This document shows, piece by piece, positions 25,811 to 34,786 of a stretch of DNA of 64,000 nt. Under the pieces are notes generated by a model. The model was not told where the DNA came from, searched no databases, and saw nothing but the letters and a program-made list of their open reading frames with translations. Position 1 is the stretch's first letter. Each line of letters begins with the position of its first letter. Origin of the DNA: Alteromonas sp. KC3 (GTDB lineage: Bacteria; Pseudomonadota; Gammaproteobacteria; Enterobacterales; Alteromonadaceae). The translations under genes were made by a program, and so were the position numbers. The stretch covers positions 1,550,001-1,614,000 of the forward strand of contig NZ_AP024235.1 in the NCBI RefSeq assembly GCF_016756315.1, in the 5' to 3' direction.

Positions 25811-26864
25811 TGGCTACTCCATCTGTATTAGTTTGATTTACAGGGGCTGAAAGTGATTGCAGCATTTGCGTTACCGCTTTTATTTGTGCCCCTTCTTTGT
25901 TGGCATAATCAGAAGAAGAGTAACCCCACCAGTCCCAGCAACCTTGCGGGTTTAATGGCATAAAGAGTGATTTTTTAGTTTGCGGATAAAGCACAACAAT
26001 ATTGTTATCATCCGCCCATTCGTTGATGCCTGTTTGTGTTGTGTATGCGTCGCCTACCGCATCGGCATACTGGTTGCAGCCGTGAAAGCTGATGTGCGCG
26101 CGGCATGCTTGTCCCTTTGCGCAGCTTTCTGGAACATAGACAAAGCCTTCGCTTGCTAGTGTCTTAGCGTTGCTGCCAGCAATTTTTTGCTGATCAATAG
26201 TGTGCAATTTACCGCTAAGCGCCTTATCTGGCACGTTAAGTCCGTCTATTAAGTGATTAAGCATGTCGCCAGCGGCATCGTAATCGCAATTACCAATAAA
26301 AGGGCTTTCTGCTTTCATACAGTCAACGCCTGCTGATACGGTTGGAAATACGTGAGCCATAGGCTTATCGTTAATGTATTTGATATTTGAAGTGTCTGTC
26401 CACGATGTGTATTGCTGATGCAGTAAGTTGCTGACCTCTGCGATCACTCTGGTGTCTTGCGTACCGTGAAACAGCCATACTTTTGCGTTTTTTAGATGAC
26501 TCAGTGAATCAATTTTGCCTGCCGATTCATATTGCAAAGCAGTCTGGCCTAGCGCACTTAAATCAATATTGCCTTCAACCTTATTGACGCATTGTGCGAG
26601 GGCTGTGGTTATATCGCCTTTTGCACAAAAGTAAGGGCCTGCGGCAAGGACCCCCACACCTTTTACCCAACTGCTATGAGCCAAATGAAATTGTGTCGCC
26701 ATATAGCCCCCTGATGAGAGTCCTGACACTGTGACATTGCTCACATCCAGCGATAAAGCAGGTACAGGATCTGTGCTTTTTATTTCTTGTGCCCACGTAC
26801 AGGCGGAAACAAATAGCCCAAGCGCATTGACGCTAGCGGTTAGCATTTTGAACCTTGTTGTCAT
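25803..26864 (-). CDS. Exported short-chain-length polyhydroxybutyrate depolymerase
   Basis: 353 residues with an N-terminal signal peptide (about 1-25, TWAQE). The lipase-type box GLSSGGYMA places the nucleophile at Ser50. The fold continues with WLFHGTQD, VYVPESCAKGQACRAHISFHGCNQ and WADDNNIVVLYPQTKK, the pattern of short-chain-length PHB depolymerases of the extracellular type 2 catalytic-domain class (inference by pattern). A substrate-binding C-terminal domain is absent, so it may act on amorphous PHB or oligomers in the periplasm or outside the cell. The operon with hydroxybutyrate permease and dehydrogenase strongly supports the PHB role. An AGTGTCTGTCC motif lies in its coding sequence (26391-26401). 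Confidence 0.88.
   Translation of the reverse strand: MTTRFKMLTASVNALGLFVSACTWAQEIKSTDPVPALSLDVSNVTVSGLSSGGYMATQFHLAHSSWVKGVGVLAAGPYFCAKGDITTALAQCVNKVEGNIDLSALGQTALQYESAGKIDSLSHLKNAKVWLFHGTQDTRVIAEVSNLLHQQYTSWTDTSNIKYINDKPMAHVFPTVSAGVDCMKAESPFIGNCDYDAAGDMLNHLIDGLNVPDKALSGKLHTIDQQKIAGSNAKTLASEGFVYVPESCAKGQACRAHISFHGCNQYADAVGDAYTTQTGINEWADDNNIVVLYPQTKKSLFMPLNPQGCWDWWGYSSSDYANKEGAQIKAVTQMLQSLSAPVNQTNTDGVAND
26391..26401. repeat. AGTGTCTGTCC copy inside the PHB depolymerase gene
   Basis: Exact copy of the 11-mer seen in the intergenic REP-like region. On the gene strand it reads GGACAGACACT and continues TCAAA, matching 15 of 16 bases of the copy at 9775. Confidence 0.9.
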
Positions 26865-26866
26865 GG

Positions 26867-28135
26867 TTATTCCTTTTCTAAAAATGATTTTATTGCGTCG
26901 GCCTGAGCTGCAATGTTTGCTACACCTTCCAGGTGTCCTAAATTGCCACCTAACGTGCGATAGGTACTGCTGTGTTCCTTTTGTGTTAATTGCTGATGCG
27001 CGCTGTCAGCTAAATATGGCATTAGGAGCAAATCGGACGCTGATGGAATAAATAGTGTTTTCGCTTTTATTGTTTTTAAGCCTTCTTCAAGCGATTGTTG
27101 ATGACCTGCTACAAACAGCTGGCAGGCTCTTACTAAATATAAAAGGTGATTCGCGTCCATGTTTTTACTTCTATCGTAAGCACGTTCTCGAAGCCACTTG
27201 ACGATAGAATGGTCGTCGGTTATGTCGTTCAGCGGGTTTTGTTCAATATTGTGAAAATCTATTGCATTGCCTTGTTGATTAAAAAAGTCTGGTGTTAGCG
27301 CGTTTTGCGTAATGAGCATCAACGACGCTGCAAGGCCGTCGCGAGGCGGGGTATTGCCATAATAGTTACCGTTGTTAAAGTGTCTGTCCAACTTTATCGG
27401 GGTAGCCCAATGTTCAAGAAATGCGGTTGTCCAAGCGTCACTCTCGCCCGCGCCAATGACTGAAATCATTCTATCAACCCAATCAGGATAGGCACTTGCC
27501 CAGTCGATGGCTTGCATTGAGCCCATAGAAGGTCCAACGACAGCGTGAAGCTTGCTAACGCCAAGGCTCTCGAGCAATGCCTTTTGAATGTTTACAAAAT
27601 CTCTGATAGTCACTACCGGAAACGAAAGGCCATAGGGTTTACCTGTCTCTGGATTAATACTCGCAGGGCCAGTAGTAACCACATTGCTGTCGAACGCATT
27701 CAAATTAGCAAGGGTATCAACGCTCACCACATAGAACTTGTTGGTATCAATTGCTTTGCCCGGCCCTATAATAGAGTCCCAGTAGCCCGGTGCGCTATCA
27801 TGCGGGCTGTATTTACCCGCAGCGTGTGAACTCCCTGAGAAATAGTGGGTAATCAGAACCACATTATCTTTGTTTTTCGATAATTTCCCATACGCTTCCC
27901 AGCCTACTTTTACTTGCTTGATTTCCTTTTTACCGAAGGTCGTGAAGCTATCTAGTGTGAAAGTCTGCTTTTCAACCAGCATATAGCCATTACGGCTTGC
28001 TACTGTTGGGTTGTCCGCAGTTGATGCCTGCGCGAACTGAACACAAAAGCCAAACATTACGAACACACAGAAAACGTTTACTGAAAACCGTAATTCTGTT
28101 GTGTTGCAAAAACGCATTATCATGTCGATGTTCAT
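26867..28135 (-). CDS. MetX-like α/β hydrolase with signal peptide
   Basis: 422 residues. A signal-like segment (residues ~17-37, ending AQAS) precedes an α/β-hydrolase of the homoserine O-acetyltransferase (MetX) group: WEAYGKL, VLITHYFSGSSHAAG, nucleophile Ser203 in VVGPSMGSMQAIDW, Asp in IPSASDLLLMP, His in LGHLEG. Classical MetX is cytoplasmic and makes O-acetylhomoserine. The export signal and position between a GntP permease and a PHB depolymerase argue for another role, perhaps hydrolysis of hydroxybutyrate oligomers. It is tightly spaced in the operon (2 bp and 3 bp gaps). Start may be Met1, Met5 or Met7. A second coding AGTGTCTGTCC copy is at 27379. Confidence 0.8.
   Translation of the reverse strand: MNIDMIMRFCNTTELRFSVNVFCVFVMFGFCVQFAQASTADNPTVASRNGYMLVEKQTFTLDSFTTFGKKEIKQVKVGWEAYGKLSKNKDNVVLITHYFSGSSHAAGKYSPHDSAPGYWDSIIGPGKAIDTNKFYVVSVDTLANLNAFDSNVVTTGPASINPETGKPYGLSFPVVTIRDFVNIQKALLESLGVSKLHAVVGPSMGSMQAIDWASAYPDWVDRMISVIGAGESDAWTTAFLEHWATPIKLDRHFNNGNYYGNTPPRDGLAASLMLITQNALTPDFFNQQGNAIDFHNIEQNPLNDITDDHSIVKWLRERAYDRSKNMDANHLLYLVRACQLFVAGHQQSLEEGLKTIKAKTLFIPSASDLLLMPYLADSAHQQLTQKEHSSTYRTLGGNLGHLEGVANIAAQADAIKSFLEKE
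27379..27389. repeat. AGTGTCTGTCC copy inside the MetX-like gene
   Basis: Exact 11-mer. It is read in a different frame from the copy in the depolymerase gene (Leu-Asp-Arg-His here, Trp-Thr-Asp-Thr-Ser there), so protein-level selection for one peptide does not explain both. Confidence 0.9.
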
Positions 28136-28138
28136 CCT

Positions 28139-29434
28139 TTAAAGAAAGCTAAACAGGCCAATCGCCATCGCAAGACCAATAAGTGGCACTACAACAGTAA
28201 GTGCGCCAACTGCCCAGTAAGCTGCTTGATGGGTTTCGTGACAAATTGCTCGTATGGTTGTCACTACGTAGCCATTGTGGGGCAGAGAATCTAATGCACC
28301 TGATGAAATTGATACAATACGGTGTAACTGGTCTGGTTCAACGCCTTGGTCCAAATAGTGCGGAGCAACAAGCGGTAAGGCAATGGCCTGCCCACCAGAT
28401 GCACTGCCAGTAAGACCGGCAATTACGCTTACCGCAATTGCGGCACCGATTAACTCGTTACCGGGAATAGCCGTCATTAACTCAACGGTATTTTGAAAGG
28501 CATCGGTGTTTTTGGCGATAGAGCCAAAACCTACCACTGCAGCAGTATTACCAATTGCAATTAGCGCGCCTGTCGTACCTGCATTTATGGCAGAGGACAA
28601 ACTATGAAAGTGCGAATAATTAATGGCAAGCAAACACAGTACGCCGCCTCCCAAAGCCAAAATAAGCGCCAGTTGTGCTAAAGACTCATGAAACAAAAAT
28701 GAAATCACTAACACGACAATAAGCGGAATTATGCCTGTAAGCGGATGAGGTAGAGCACGCGTGCGTACTTCTGGATCGCTTTCACGGGCTTCAAAAACTT
28801 CACCGTCATTTACCGCTTTTCTGATCATTTTGGCTAACCACCAATACCCAAATACGGCCATAAACAGTGCTACCACCAAGCTTACTTCCCACGCGGCAAA
28901 GGGTGACGTGCCCAAGTATTTTATGGGGATCCAGTTTTGGATTTCAGGCGAACCTGCCGATGTCATGGTAAATGTCACTGAGCCAAACGCCATGGCAGCA
29001 GGAATGAATCGTCGCGGTAAGTTGGCATCTTTAAACAGGCTCACGGCCATTGGATACACCGAGAATGCGACGACAAAAACACTTACGCCACCATAGGTTA
29101 AAATAGCGCATGCCAACACAACCGCTAACACCGCGCGTTTGTAACCTATTTTAGTGACAATCCATCGAGATACTGCGTCGGCAGCCCCCGTATCTTCCAT
29201 AAACTTACCGAACAACGCACCAAGTAAGAACATGAAAAACCACGACGCAATAAACCCTGAAAATCCGCTCATATAGGTTTCAACAAAGTTTACGTCGCCG
29301 GTGAACACGGCAATGTTGTTGGTTAGTGCAACGACTAACGCACATAAAGGGGCTGCAATAAACAGATTCATTCCGCGTATTGTTAATACAATAAGCAGCA
29401 ACAATCCGCCTACCAAGCCAATCATACTTAACAT
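28139..29434 (-). CDS. GntP-family permease, probably for 3-hydroxybutyrate
   Basis: 431 residues with about 12 hydrophobic segments across the whole length. The family pattern includes FMFLLGALFGKFMEDTGAADAVS near residue 67 and ALPLVAPHYLDQGVEPDQLHRI near 350, followed by SGALDSLPHNG. GntP-type carriers take up gluconate or hydroxy acids by proton symport; one group is found with hydroxybutyrate genes. As first gene of the operon with depolymerase and bdhA, import of 3-hydroxybutyrate is the best guess. It is divergent from a TonB-dependent receptor gene. Confidence 0.85.
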   Translation of the reverse strand: MLSMIGLVGGLLLLIVLTIRGMNLFIAAPLCALVVALTNNIAVFTGDVNFVETYMSGFSGFIASWFFMFLLGALFGKFMEDTGAADAVSRWIVTKIGYKRAVLAVVLACAILTYGGVSVFVVAFSVYPMAVSLFKDANLPRRFIPAAMAFGSVTFTMTSAGSPEIQNWIPIKYLGTSPFAAWEVSLVVALFMAVFGYWWLAKMIRKAVNDGEVFEARESDPEVRTRALPHPLTGIIPLIVVLVISFLFHESLAQLALILALGGGVLCLLAINYSHFHSLSSAINAGTTGALIAIGNTAAVVGFGSIAKNTDAFQNTVELMTAIPGNELIGAAIAVSVIAGLTGSASGGQAIALPLVAPHYLDQGVEPDQLHRIVSISSGALDSLPHNGYVVTTIRAICHETHQAAYWAVGALTVVVPLIGLAMAIGLFSFL

Positions 29435-29716
29435 AGTTATTTCCTTTAAAAATCTGTGACCGCAGATGATCCGGAACAGTTAAGTCGATACGAGTTTTGT
29501 ATAGCGCGACGTCGTTCAAAATGGAAAGACACCGTATAAATGCGATACAAATCAATTAAAAGCATAAAATTCAGTTTCAAAGTTTGACGTTACTTTTGTA
29601 AAAATCCCATAGTACGATGGTACTACATACTGTTAACAAATAATTAACTAAAGTGAGTTGGACCGTAGGCAATACATCCGGCAGTGAACAAAACTTAAAA
29701 GAAAAAAGGACTCACT
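29435..29716. promoter_or_regulatory. Divergent control region of the PHB operon and TonB receptor gene
   Basis: An inverted repeat TAGTAC-GATG-GTACTA lies at 29610-29625. A possible rightward promoter is TTGACG (29584-29589) with CATAGT (29608-29613), so the repeat overlaps the -10. AAAAAAGGA (29702-29710) is the ribosome site of the receptor gene. No regulator gene is directly adjacent; the LuxR-type regulator at 32201 is a candidate only by proximity. Confidence 0.5.
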
Positions 29717-32062
29717 ATGTCACCATCTACACACACAACATCTGTCGCTTCTACACGTATAAGCGATGACACAAACTCACCACGCATGCGTCGTAGCATC
29801 TGCGCTGTTGCTGTGGCGGCAGGGCTATTATCATTGCCTGCGTTGGCGCAAGACGCAGAAAATGCAGCGGCGGAAAATGAGAAAGGAAAGTTAGAACGTA
29901 TTGAAGTGACAGCGCGTAAAACCGTAGAGTCATTGCAAGAAACCCCTGTTGCCATTACGTCAGTTGGAGCAGCTGAATTGGGTGAAAAGGGGATTAGTGT
30001 TCTAACCGAGATACAACAGTTTTCGCCTAATACAACATTACAAACCAGTCGTGGTACCAACTCTACATTAACCGCTTTTATTCGCGGTTTAGGTCAACAG
30101 GACCCACTATGGGGCTACGAGCCGGGTGTCGGTATTTACGTAGATGATGTCTATATTGCACGTCCTCAAGGGGCGGTGCTTGATTTACTGGATGTGCAGC
30201 GTATTGAAGTATTACGTGGTCCACAAGGCACACTCTATGGTAAGAATACTATTGGTGGCGCGGTTAAATACGTGACCAAAGAAATGTCTGGTGAAACGCA
30301 AATGAACGTTGAGGCGACAGTAGGTAGCTACAGCCAACGAGATGTGCGTGTTACTGGGCAATTTCCATTAGTTGAAGATACCGTTTACTTAGGTGTTGGC
30401 TATGCGAATCTCAATCGAGATGGTTTTGGCGAATACCTGCTTAGCGCCTTGCCTAATCAAGATAAAGAGAACTACAACAAAGATTTATGGGCAGCGCGAG
30501 TCACTTTAGAAATTCATCCAAGTGACGACCTATTTTTTAGAATCGGATGGGACAAAACGGAAGATACATCAAATGCGAAAGGCGGCTATCGTCTGTTACC
30601 CAGTATTTTAACCGATGCACCTGTACCTGACTCAGTATATGACTCTTATACCAGCCTACCTACGTGGAACAAGGTTGAGTTAGAAGGTTATAGCTGGTTG
30701 GCGCGCTACAATGTCAGTGAAAATTTAGAGCTTAAATATATCGGTTCGCATCGCGAGAGCTACTCGCCAACCAATATCGATTTTGACAATACGCCGCTTC
30801 CTATCTTTGATGTGCCTGCCGAATATGATGACAGTAATGATACCCATGAGCTGCAAGCAAATTATGCAGGCACAAACTTTAGCTTAGTGTCTGGCTTGTA
30901 TTTTTACGACGGCGAAAGCTGCGGTAATTTCGATGCAATACTAGGGGTACTTGGTGTGGCGCTTGGCGCACCTGGGTTGACCCGAGAAGTCACTGGCTGT
31001 AACAACTCTGAGAGTTGGGCTGCGTACGCACAACTTAACTATGACATTAGTGACAAAGTTTCATTGTCATTAGGTGCGCGTTATACAGATGAAGAAAAGT
31101 CGGCAGTGGTGAACAACGGTCTTATTTTTGCCAACGTTTATCCGTATACCGATTGGATCGATGGCTATGTTCGTCCTGATGGCCAGTTAGTGCCGCAAGT
31201 TCTGGGGTCTGATAGCGATGGTGACGGTGTACTTGATGCACCAGCCGTGCAAAGTTGGTCTCGCTTTACGCCAAGAGTCGGCATTGAGTATCAAATGAAC
31301 CGCGATACTATGTTTTTCGCGAGCTATTCACAAGGCTTCAAGTCAGGCACGTTTAACCCTCGCGCCCAAGTCAACGAACCAGGTGTAGAACCTGAAGTTG
31401 TAGATAGCTTTGAATTAGGTGTGAAGAGCGATTTAACTGACGCACTTCGTATGAATGTTACCTTGTTTTCTTATGACCACAAAGATAGACAATACATCGG
31501 TGTAGAAGGCGACCTTTCCGATCCGACTGCACTTGATCAGCGTCTAAGAAATGCGGCTGAAACTGCGGCCAAGGGTGCTGAGGTTGAAATGACATGGGTT
31601 GCTACTGATAACCTACAATTCGATGTTGCCTATGGGTACATTGATTTTGAAATTAAGAAAAACAATGCAACGCCACCGCTTATTGGCCTAGCGAGTACGC
31701 CTGAAAATACGTTTAACTTTAACGCGAACTATTTATTTGAAACCGATTTCGGTGATATCTCGTTTAACGCCAATTACTACTATCGCGACGATTACTTGAT
31801 TTTTGAAACCAGTGATCTTATTCAGCAAGATGCTTATGGCATGGTAAATCTAAGTGCGCGTTGGGAGAGTGTTGAAGGCGATTGGTACGCAGGATTACAT
31901 GTTAAAAACTTAACGGACGAAGAATACCTCGTAGGCGGTTACGACTTTGTAACCCGTGATGAGCAAGGCAACTTTGGCCCTGGGCTAGGCGGTGATACAA
32001 CGCTTATTGGTTACTATGGCGATCCTCGTACAGTACACCTCACCGTGGGCTACCGCTTTTAA
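29717..32062 (+). CDS. TonB-dependent outer membrane receptor
   Basis: 781 residues. A long N-terminus leads to a signal peptide (hydrophobic core about 30-44, ALAQDAE). A TonB-box-like ERIEVTA is followed by the plug domain (ETPVAITSVGAAEL; VYIARPQGAVLDLLDVQRIEVLRGPQGTLYGKN) and a 22-strand-type barrel, ending in the aromatic GYRF. The start at 29717 has a good ribosome site, although Met24 would give a more usual signal length. It is divergent from the PHB-degradation operon, so it could import hydroxybutyrate oligomers, but that is inference; substrate cannot be read from sequence. Confidence 0.92.
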   Translation: MSPSTHTTSVASTRISDDTNSPRMRRSICAVAVAAGLLSLPALAQDAENAAAENEKGKLERIEVTARKTVESLQETPVAITSVGAAELGEKGISVLTEIQQFSPNTTLQTSRGTNSTLTAFIRGLGQQDPLWGYEPGVGIYVDDVYIARPQGAVLDLLDVQRIEVLRGPQGTLYGKNTIGGAVKYVTKEMSGETQMNVEATVGSYSQRDVRVTGQFPLVEDTVYLGVGYANLNRDGFGEYLLSALPNQDKENYNKDLWAARVTLEIHPSDDLFFRIGWDKTEDTSNAKGGYRLLPSILTDAPVPDSVYDSYTSLPTWNKVELEGYSWLARYNVSENLELKYIGSHRESYSPTNIDFDNTPLPIFDVPAEYDDSNDTHELQANYAGTNFSLVSGLYFYDGESCGNFDAILGVLGVALGAPGLTREVTGCNNSESWAAYAQLNYDISDKVSLSLGARYTDEEKSAVVNNGLIFANVYPYTDWIDGYVRPDGQLVPQVLGSDSDGDGVLDAPAVQSWSRFTPRVGIEYQMNRDTMFFASYSQGFKSGTFNPRAQVNEPGVEPEVVDSFELGVKSDLTDALRMNVTLFSYDHKDRQYIGVEGDLSDPTALDQRLRNAAETAAKGAEVEMTWVATDNLQFDVAYGYIDFEIKKNNATPPLIGLASTPENTFNFNANYLFETDFGDISFNANYYYRDDYLIFETSDLIQQDAYGMVNLSARWESVEGDWYAGLHVKNLTDEEYLVGGYDFVTRDEQGNFGPGLGGDTTLIGYYGDPRTVHLTVGYRF

Positions 32063-32200
32063 GTCTATGCATTTTAATTAGCAACGAAGTTGCGTAATGC
32101 TATGTCACGCGTCGGGTCAAAATGGGTGTTCGAACACTACTTATTTTGGCTCGGCGTGATAGTATATAAATTAACAAAGTTGTTACACGTTGATTGCCTC

Positions 32201-32830
32201 ATGCCTGTTAAAATATTGATTGCTGACGACCATCCCTTATTTCGCGCAGCGATGTGCCATGCACTAAGTACCATGTCTGATACGGCGCTAGTTGAAGCGT
32301 CAACGTTTCCTGAAACCCTCTCTTGCCTTGAAGAAGATGATGCCATTGAACTTGTTTTCCTTGACTTAACTATGCCAGGCAATGAAGGCCTACATGGCTT
32401 ATCAAGTATTCAAGCCCAATTCCCAGATGTTCTGGTTGTCATTGTCACCGCTCAAGAGTCAGCTTCATTAGTGCAAAAAGCGTTGGCACTTGGCGCCAGT
32501 GGGTTTATTCCAAAATCCGCGTCAATAGAGACTATTGTTGAAGCTGTAGAGCAAGTTCTCGATGGTGAAACATGGGCGCCATCTAATTTACAGCAAGAAC
32601 AGTTTGTTGATGAAATTGATGACTTTCCCAGCAAGTTGCGTGAATTAACTCCGCATCAACTCAAAGTACTTCGCATGGTATCAGACGGTTTGCTTAACAA
32701 GCAGATTGCGTATGAGCTTGCCATCTCTGAATCTACGGTTAAACAGCATGTGTCGGCTGTGTTGAAGAAACTTGGCGTGATAAATAGGACCAAAGCGGGA
32801 ATTGCGTTTAAAAATGCCATGCAGGTGTAG
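32201..32830 (+). CDS. LuxR-type response regulator, CrbR/ErdR-like
   Basis: 209 residues from ATG 32201; a longer open frame begins at 32090 but the receiver domain starts right at this Met. Receiver: ILIADDHPLFRAAM at the N-terminus, phosphoacceptor Asp55 in LVFLDLTMPG, Lys in IPKSAS. LuxR helix-turn-helix at residues ~145-205 (LTPHQLKVLRMVSDGLLNKQIAYELAISESTVKQH). In pseudomonads and vibrios such regulators (ErdR, CrbR) pair with a transporter-fused kinase (MxtR, CrbS) to control acetate or ethanol use. A kinase of that type is encoded at 35.8-39.2 kb. Assignment is by architecture. Confidence 0.82.
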   Translation: MPVKILIADDHPLFRAAMCHALSTMSDTALVEASTFPETLSCLEEDDAIELVFLDLTMPGNEGLHGLSSIQAQFPDVLVVIVTAQESASLVQKALALGASGFIPKSASIETIVEAVEQVLDGETWAPSNLQQEQFVDEIDDFPSKLRELTPHQLKVLRMVSDGLLNKQIAYELAISESTVKQHVSAVLKKLGVINRTKAGIAFKNAMQV

Positions 32831-32941
32831 AAAACGGTAATAGATAACGGCATTCCCTTCATACTTTAGGGTAACAATACATACATTTGCCACTATCTCT
32901 ACTACGCTTCTAAAAACACGTGTGAATATAGGGATTAAAAA

Positions 32942-34675
32942 TTGGACAACAACGAGGTTATGCTCGAGGAAAAAGGAGAACCACGAGCGCTGTTAACGCA
33001 GTTGTTAAAGCCAATGGCTGCTGCTTTTTTTATTCTTTATGCAATGCTGTCGTTAAGTCATTGGTTGTTACTTACTGATGACTTCAAATGGATCTTGGTT
33101 GTTACTGCTATCACAACCACCGTGTATAGCTTGGTGTTAATGCTTATTGCGACACGAATAGGCGCGACAAAACAGCGTCTAGGTATTCTATCGCTTCTTG
33201 TATTCGGTACAGTTAACAGTTTTCTTCACTTCTGGTTATCGCAATCTCCTGAGCAAGCGACCAATATTGTTATAGTTATCCTTGCTTCAGGTATCGTTTT
33301 GTCTAATAGGCGCGACTGGGTAACAGCAATAGCACTCAACTGGATTGGCTGGCTTTTTGTAAACCTGTCTGTCGACATGCCCATGATGATGCATTTTCTT
33401 TTTGCGTTAATCATGGCAACTTTTTTAAGCTGGTTTGCTCACCTTGCAAGACAAAAGTTGATCATCAAGCAGGTTGAATTAGGACAAGAAAGGGATAACG
33501 CAATAGCGCATGAATTAAAAGCAAAAGCGGCGAGCGAAGCTAAAAGTACGTTTCTTGCAAATATGAGTCACGAGATCAGGACACCCATGAATGGCGTAAT
33601 CGGTGTGATAGATGTCATTAGTCGAAGCAATTTAGCGGATACACAGGCACAGTTAATAGAGACGGCAAAACGTAGCGCCAATTCACTAATGGTCATCATC
33701 AACGACATTCTGGATATATCAAAAATAGAAGCAGGTGAGTTGAGTCTTGAAAATATTGAGTTTGATATTCTTAAGCTGACAACTGATCTGCAACAAGAGC
33801 ATAAAGTTCAGGCAGAAAACAAAGCGTTGTGGCTAAGATTTGAACCTCAATCCATTGAGAATAACAACGTTATTGGCGACCCATACCGGCTGAAACAAAT
33901 CTTCAATAACCTTATTTCAAACGCCATAAAATTTACAGAAAAAGGCGGCGTTACCATTCGGTATAAAACGATAAGTTGCGAAGATGCAGTGAAATTACAA
34001 GTAGAAGTTGTTGATACAGGGATAGGTATAAGCGAGAACGCCATTGATCATCTTTTTAATCCATTTTCACAAGCAGATAGTTCAACGACAAGAAAGTTCG
34101 GTGGTTCGGGATTAGGACTTGCAATAACCAAGCAATTGTGTGAGTTGATGGACGGCGAGATAACAGTAACTAGTACACCGAAAGAAGGCTCTGTATTCTC
34201 ATTTTTTGTAACCCTAATGCCTGGAAGAAATGATATCAGCAGTATTACTGAACATTCACAATTTTTGCCATCGAACATCGATATCGCTTTGTTATTGGTA
34301 GAAGATAATGAAATAAACTTGCAAGTTATGTTAGCGATTTTAGATAACTTGGGTTGTAAAGTTGACGTCGCTCGAGATGGTGAAGAAGCGATAGACATAT
34401 TGTTGAAGACAAATACGAATGTATACGACCTCATTTTAATGGACTGTCAAATGCCCAATATAGACGGCTATGAAGCCACTCGTATGATACGTGCGGGAAA
34501 GGCGGGGGATAACGTCAAAAACCTACCTATCGTTGCGCTAACCGCAGATGCTATGGAAAGTCAAAAACAGAAGTGTTTTGACGCAGGAATGAATGACTAC
34601 CTTACTAAACCCGTCAATGTTGATTTATTAAAAAACGTTTTGGCATCGTACTCAAAAATAAGATGCAGTATTTAA
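32942..34675 (+). CDS. Hybrid sensor histidine kinase with receiver domain
   Basis: 577 residues from TTG 32942, which has AGGG about 8 bases upstream; ATG 32960 is an alternative but its GAGG is too close. Five or six hydrophobic segments occupy residues ~25-170. A short coiled coil leads to the HisKA box with His210 (FLANMSHEIRTPMNG), then the HATPase domain (NLISNAIKFTEKGG, VVDTGIGIS, FGGSGLGLAITKQL) and a C-terminal receiver with Asp501 (LILMDCQMPNIDG). There is no periplasmic sensory domain of note, so a membrane signal is possible. No separate output domain. Upstream LuxR regulator and downstream diguanylate cyclase share its orientation. Confidence 0.9.
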   Translation: MDNNEVMLEEKGEPRALLTQLLKPMAAAFFILYAMLSLSHWLLLTDDFKWILVVTAITTTVYSLVLMLIATRIGATKQRLGILSLLVFGTVNSFLHFWLSQSPEQATNIVIVILASGIVLSNRRDWVTAIALNWIGWLFVNLSVDMPMMMHFLFALIMATFLSWFAHLARQKLIIKQVELGQERDNAIAHELKAKAASEAKSTFLANMSHEIRTPMNGVIGVIDVISRSNLADTQAQLIETAKRSANSLMVIINDILDISKIEAGELSLENIEFDILKLTTDLQQEHKVQAENKALWLRFEPQSIENNNVIGDPYRLKQIFNNLISNAIKFTEKGGVTIRYKTISCEDAVKLQVEVVDTGIGISENAIDHLFNPFSQADSSTTRKFGGSGLGLAITKQLCELMDGEITVTSTPKEGSVFSFFVTLMPGRNDISSITEHSQFLPSNIDIALLLVEDNEINLQVMLAILDNLGCKVDVARDGEEAIDILLKTNTNVYDLILMDCQMPNIDGYEATRMIRAGKAGDNVKNLPIVALTADAMESQKQKCFDAGMNDYLTKPVNVDLLKNVLASYSKIRCSI

Positions 34676-34786
34676 TTCATCCATCAACGACTAAACCGAG
34701 TACAAAACACAATACCCCAATTTTTGCTGCGCAAAATTTAATCTTCTGATAACGTTACAACTAATTCCAGCTTCGCTTCTATTATT

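Noticed and set aside
32090..32200. 37-residue extension of the LuxR-type regulator
   Set aside because: The receiver domain begins exactly at Met 32201; the upstream part is hydrophobic and unlike other regulators.
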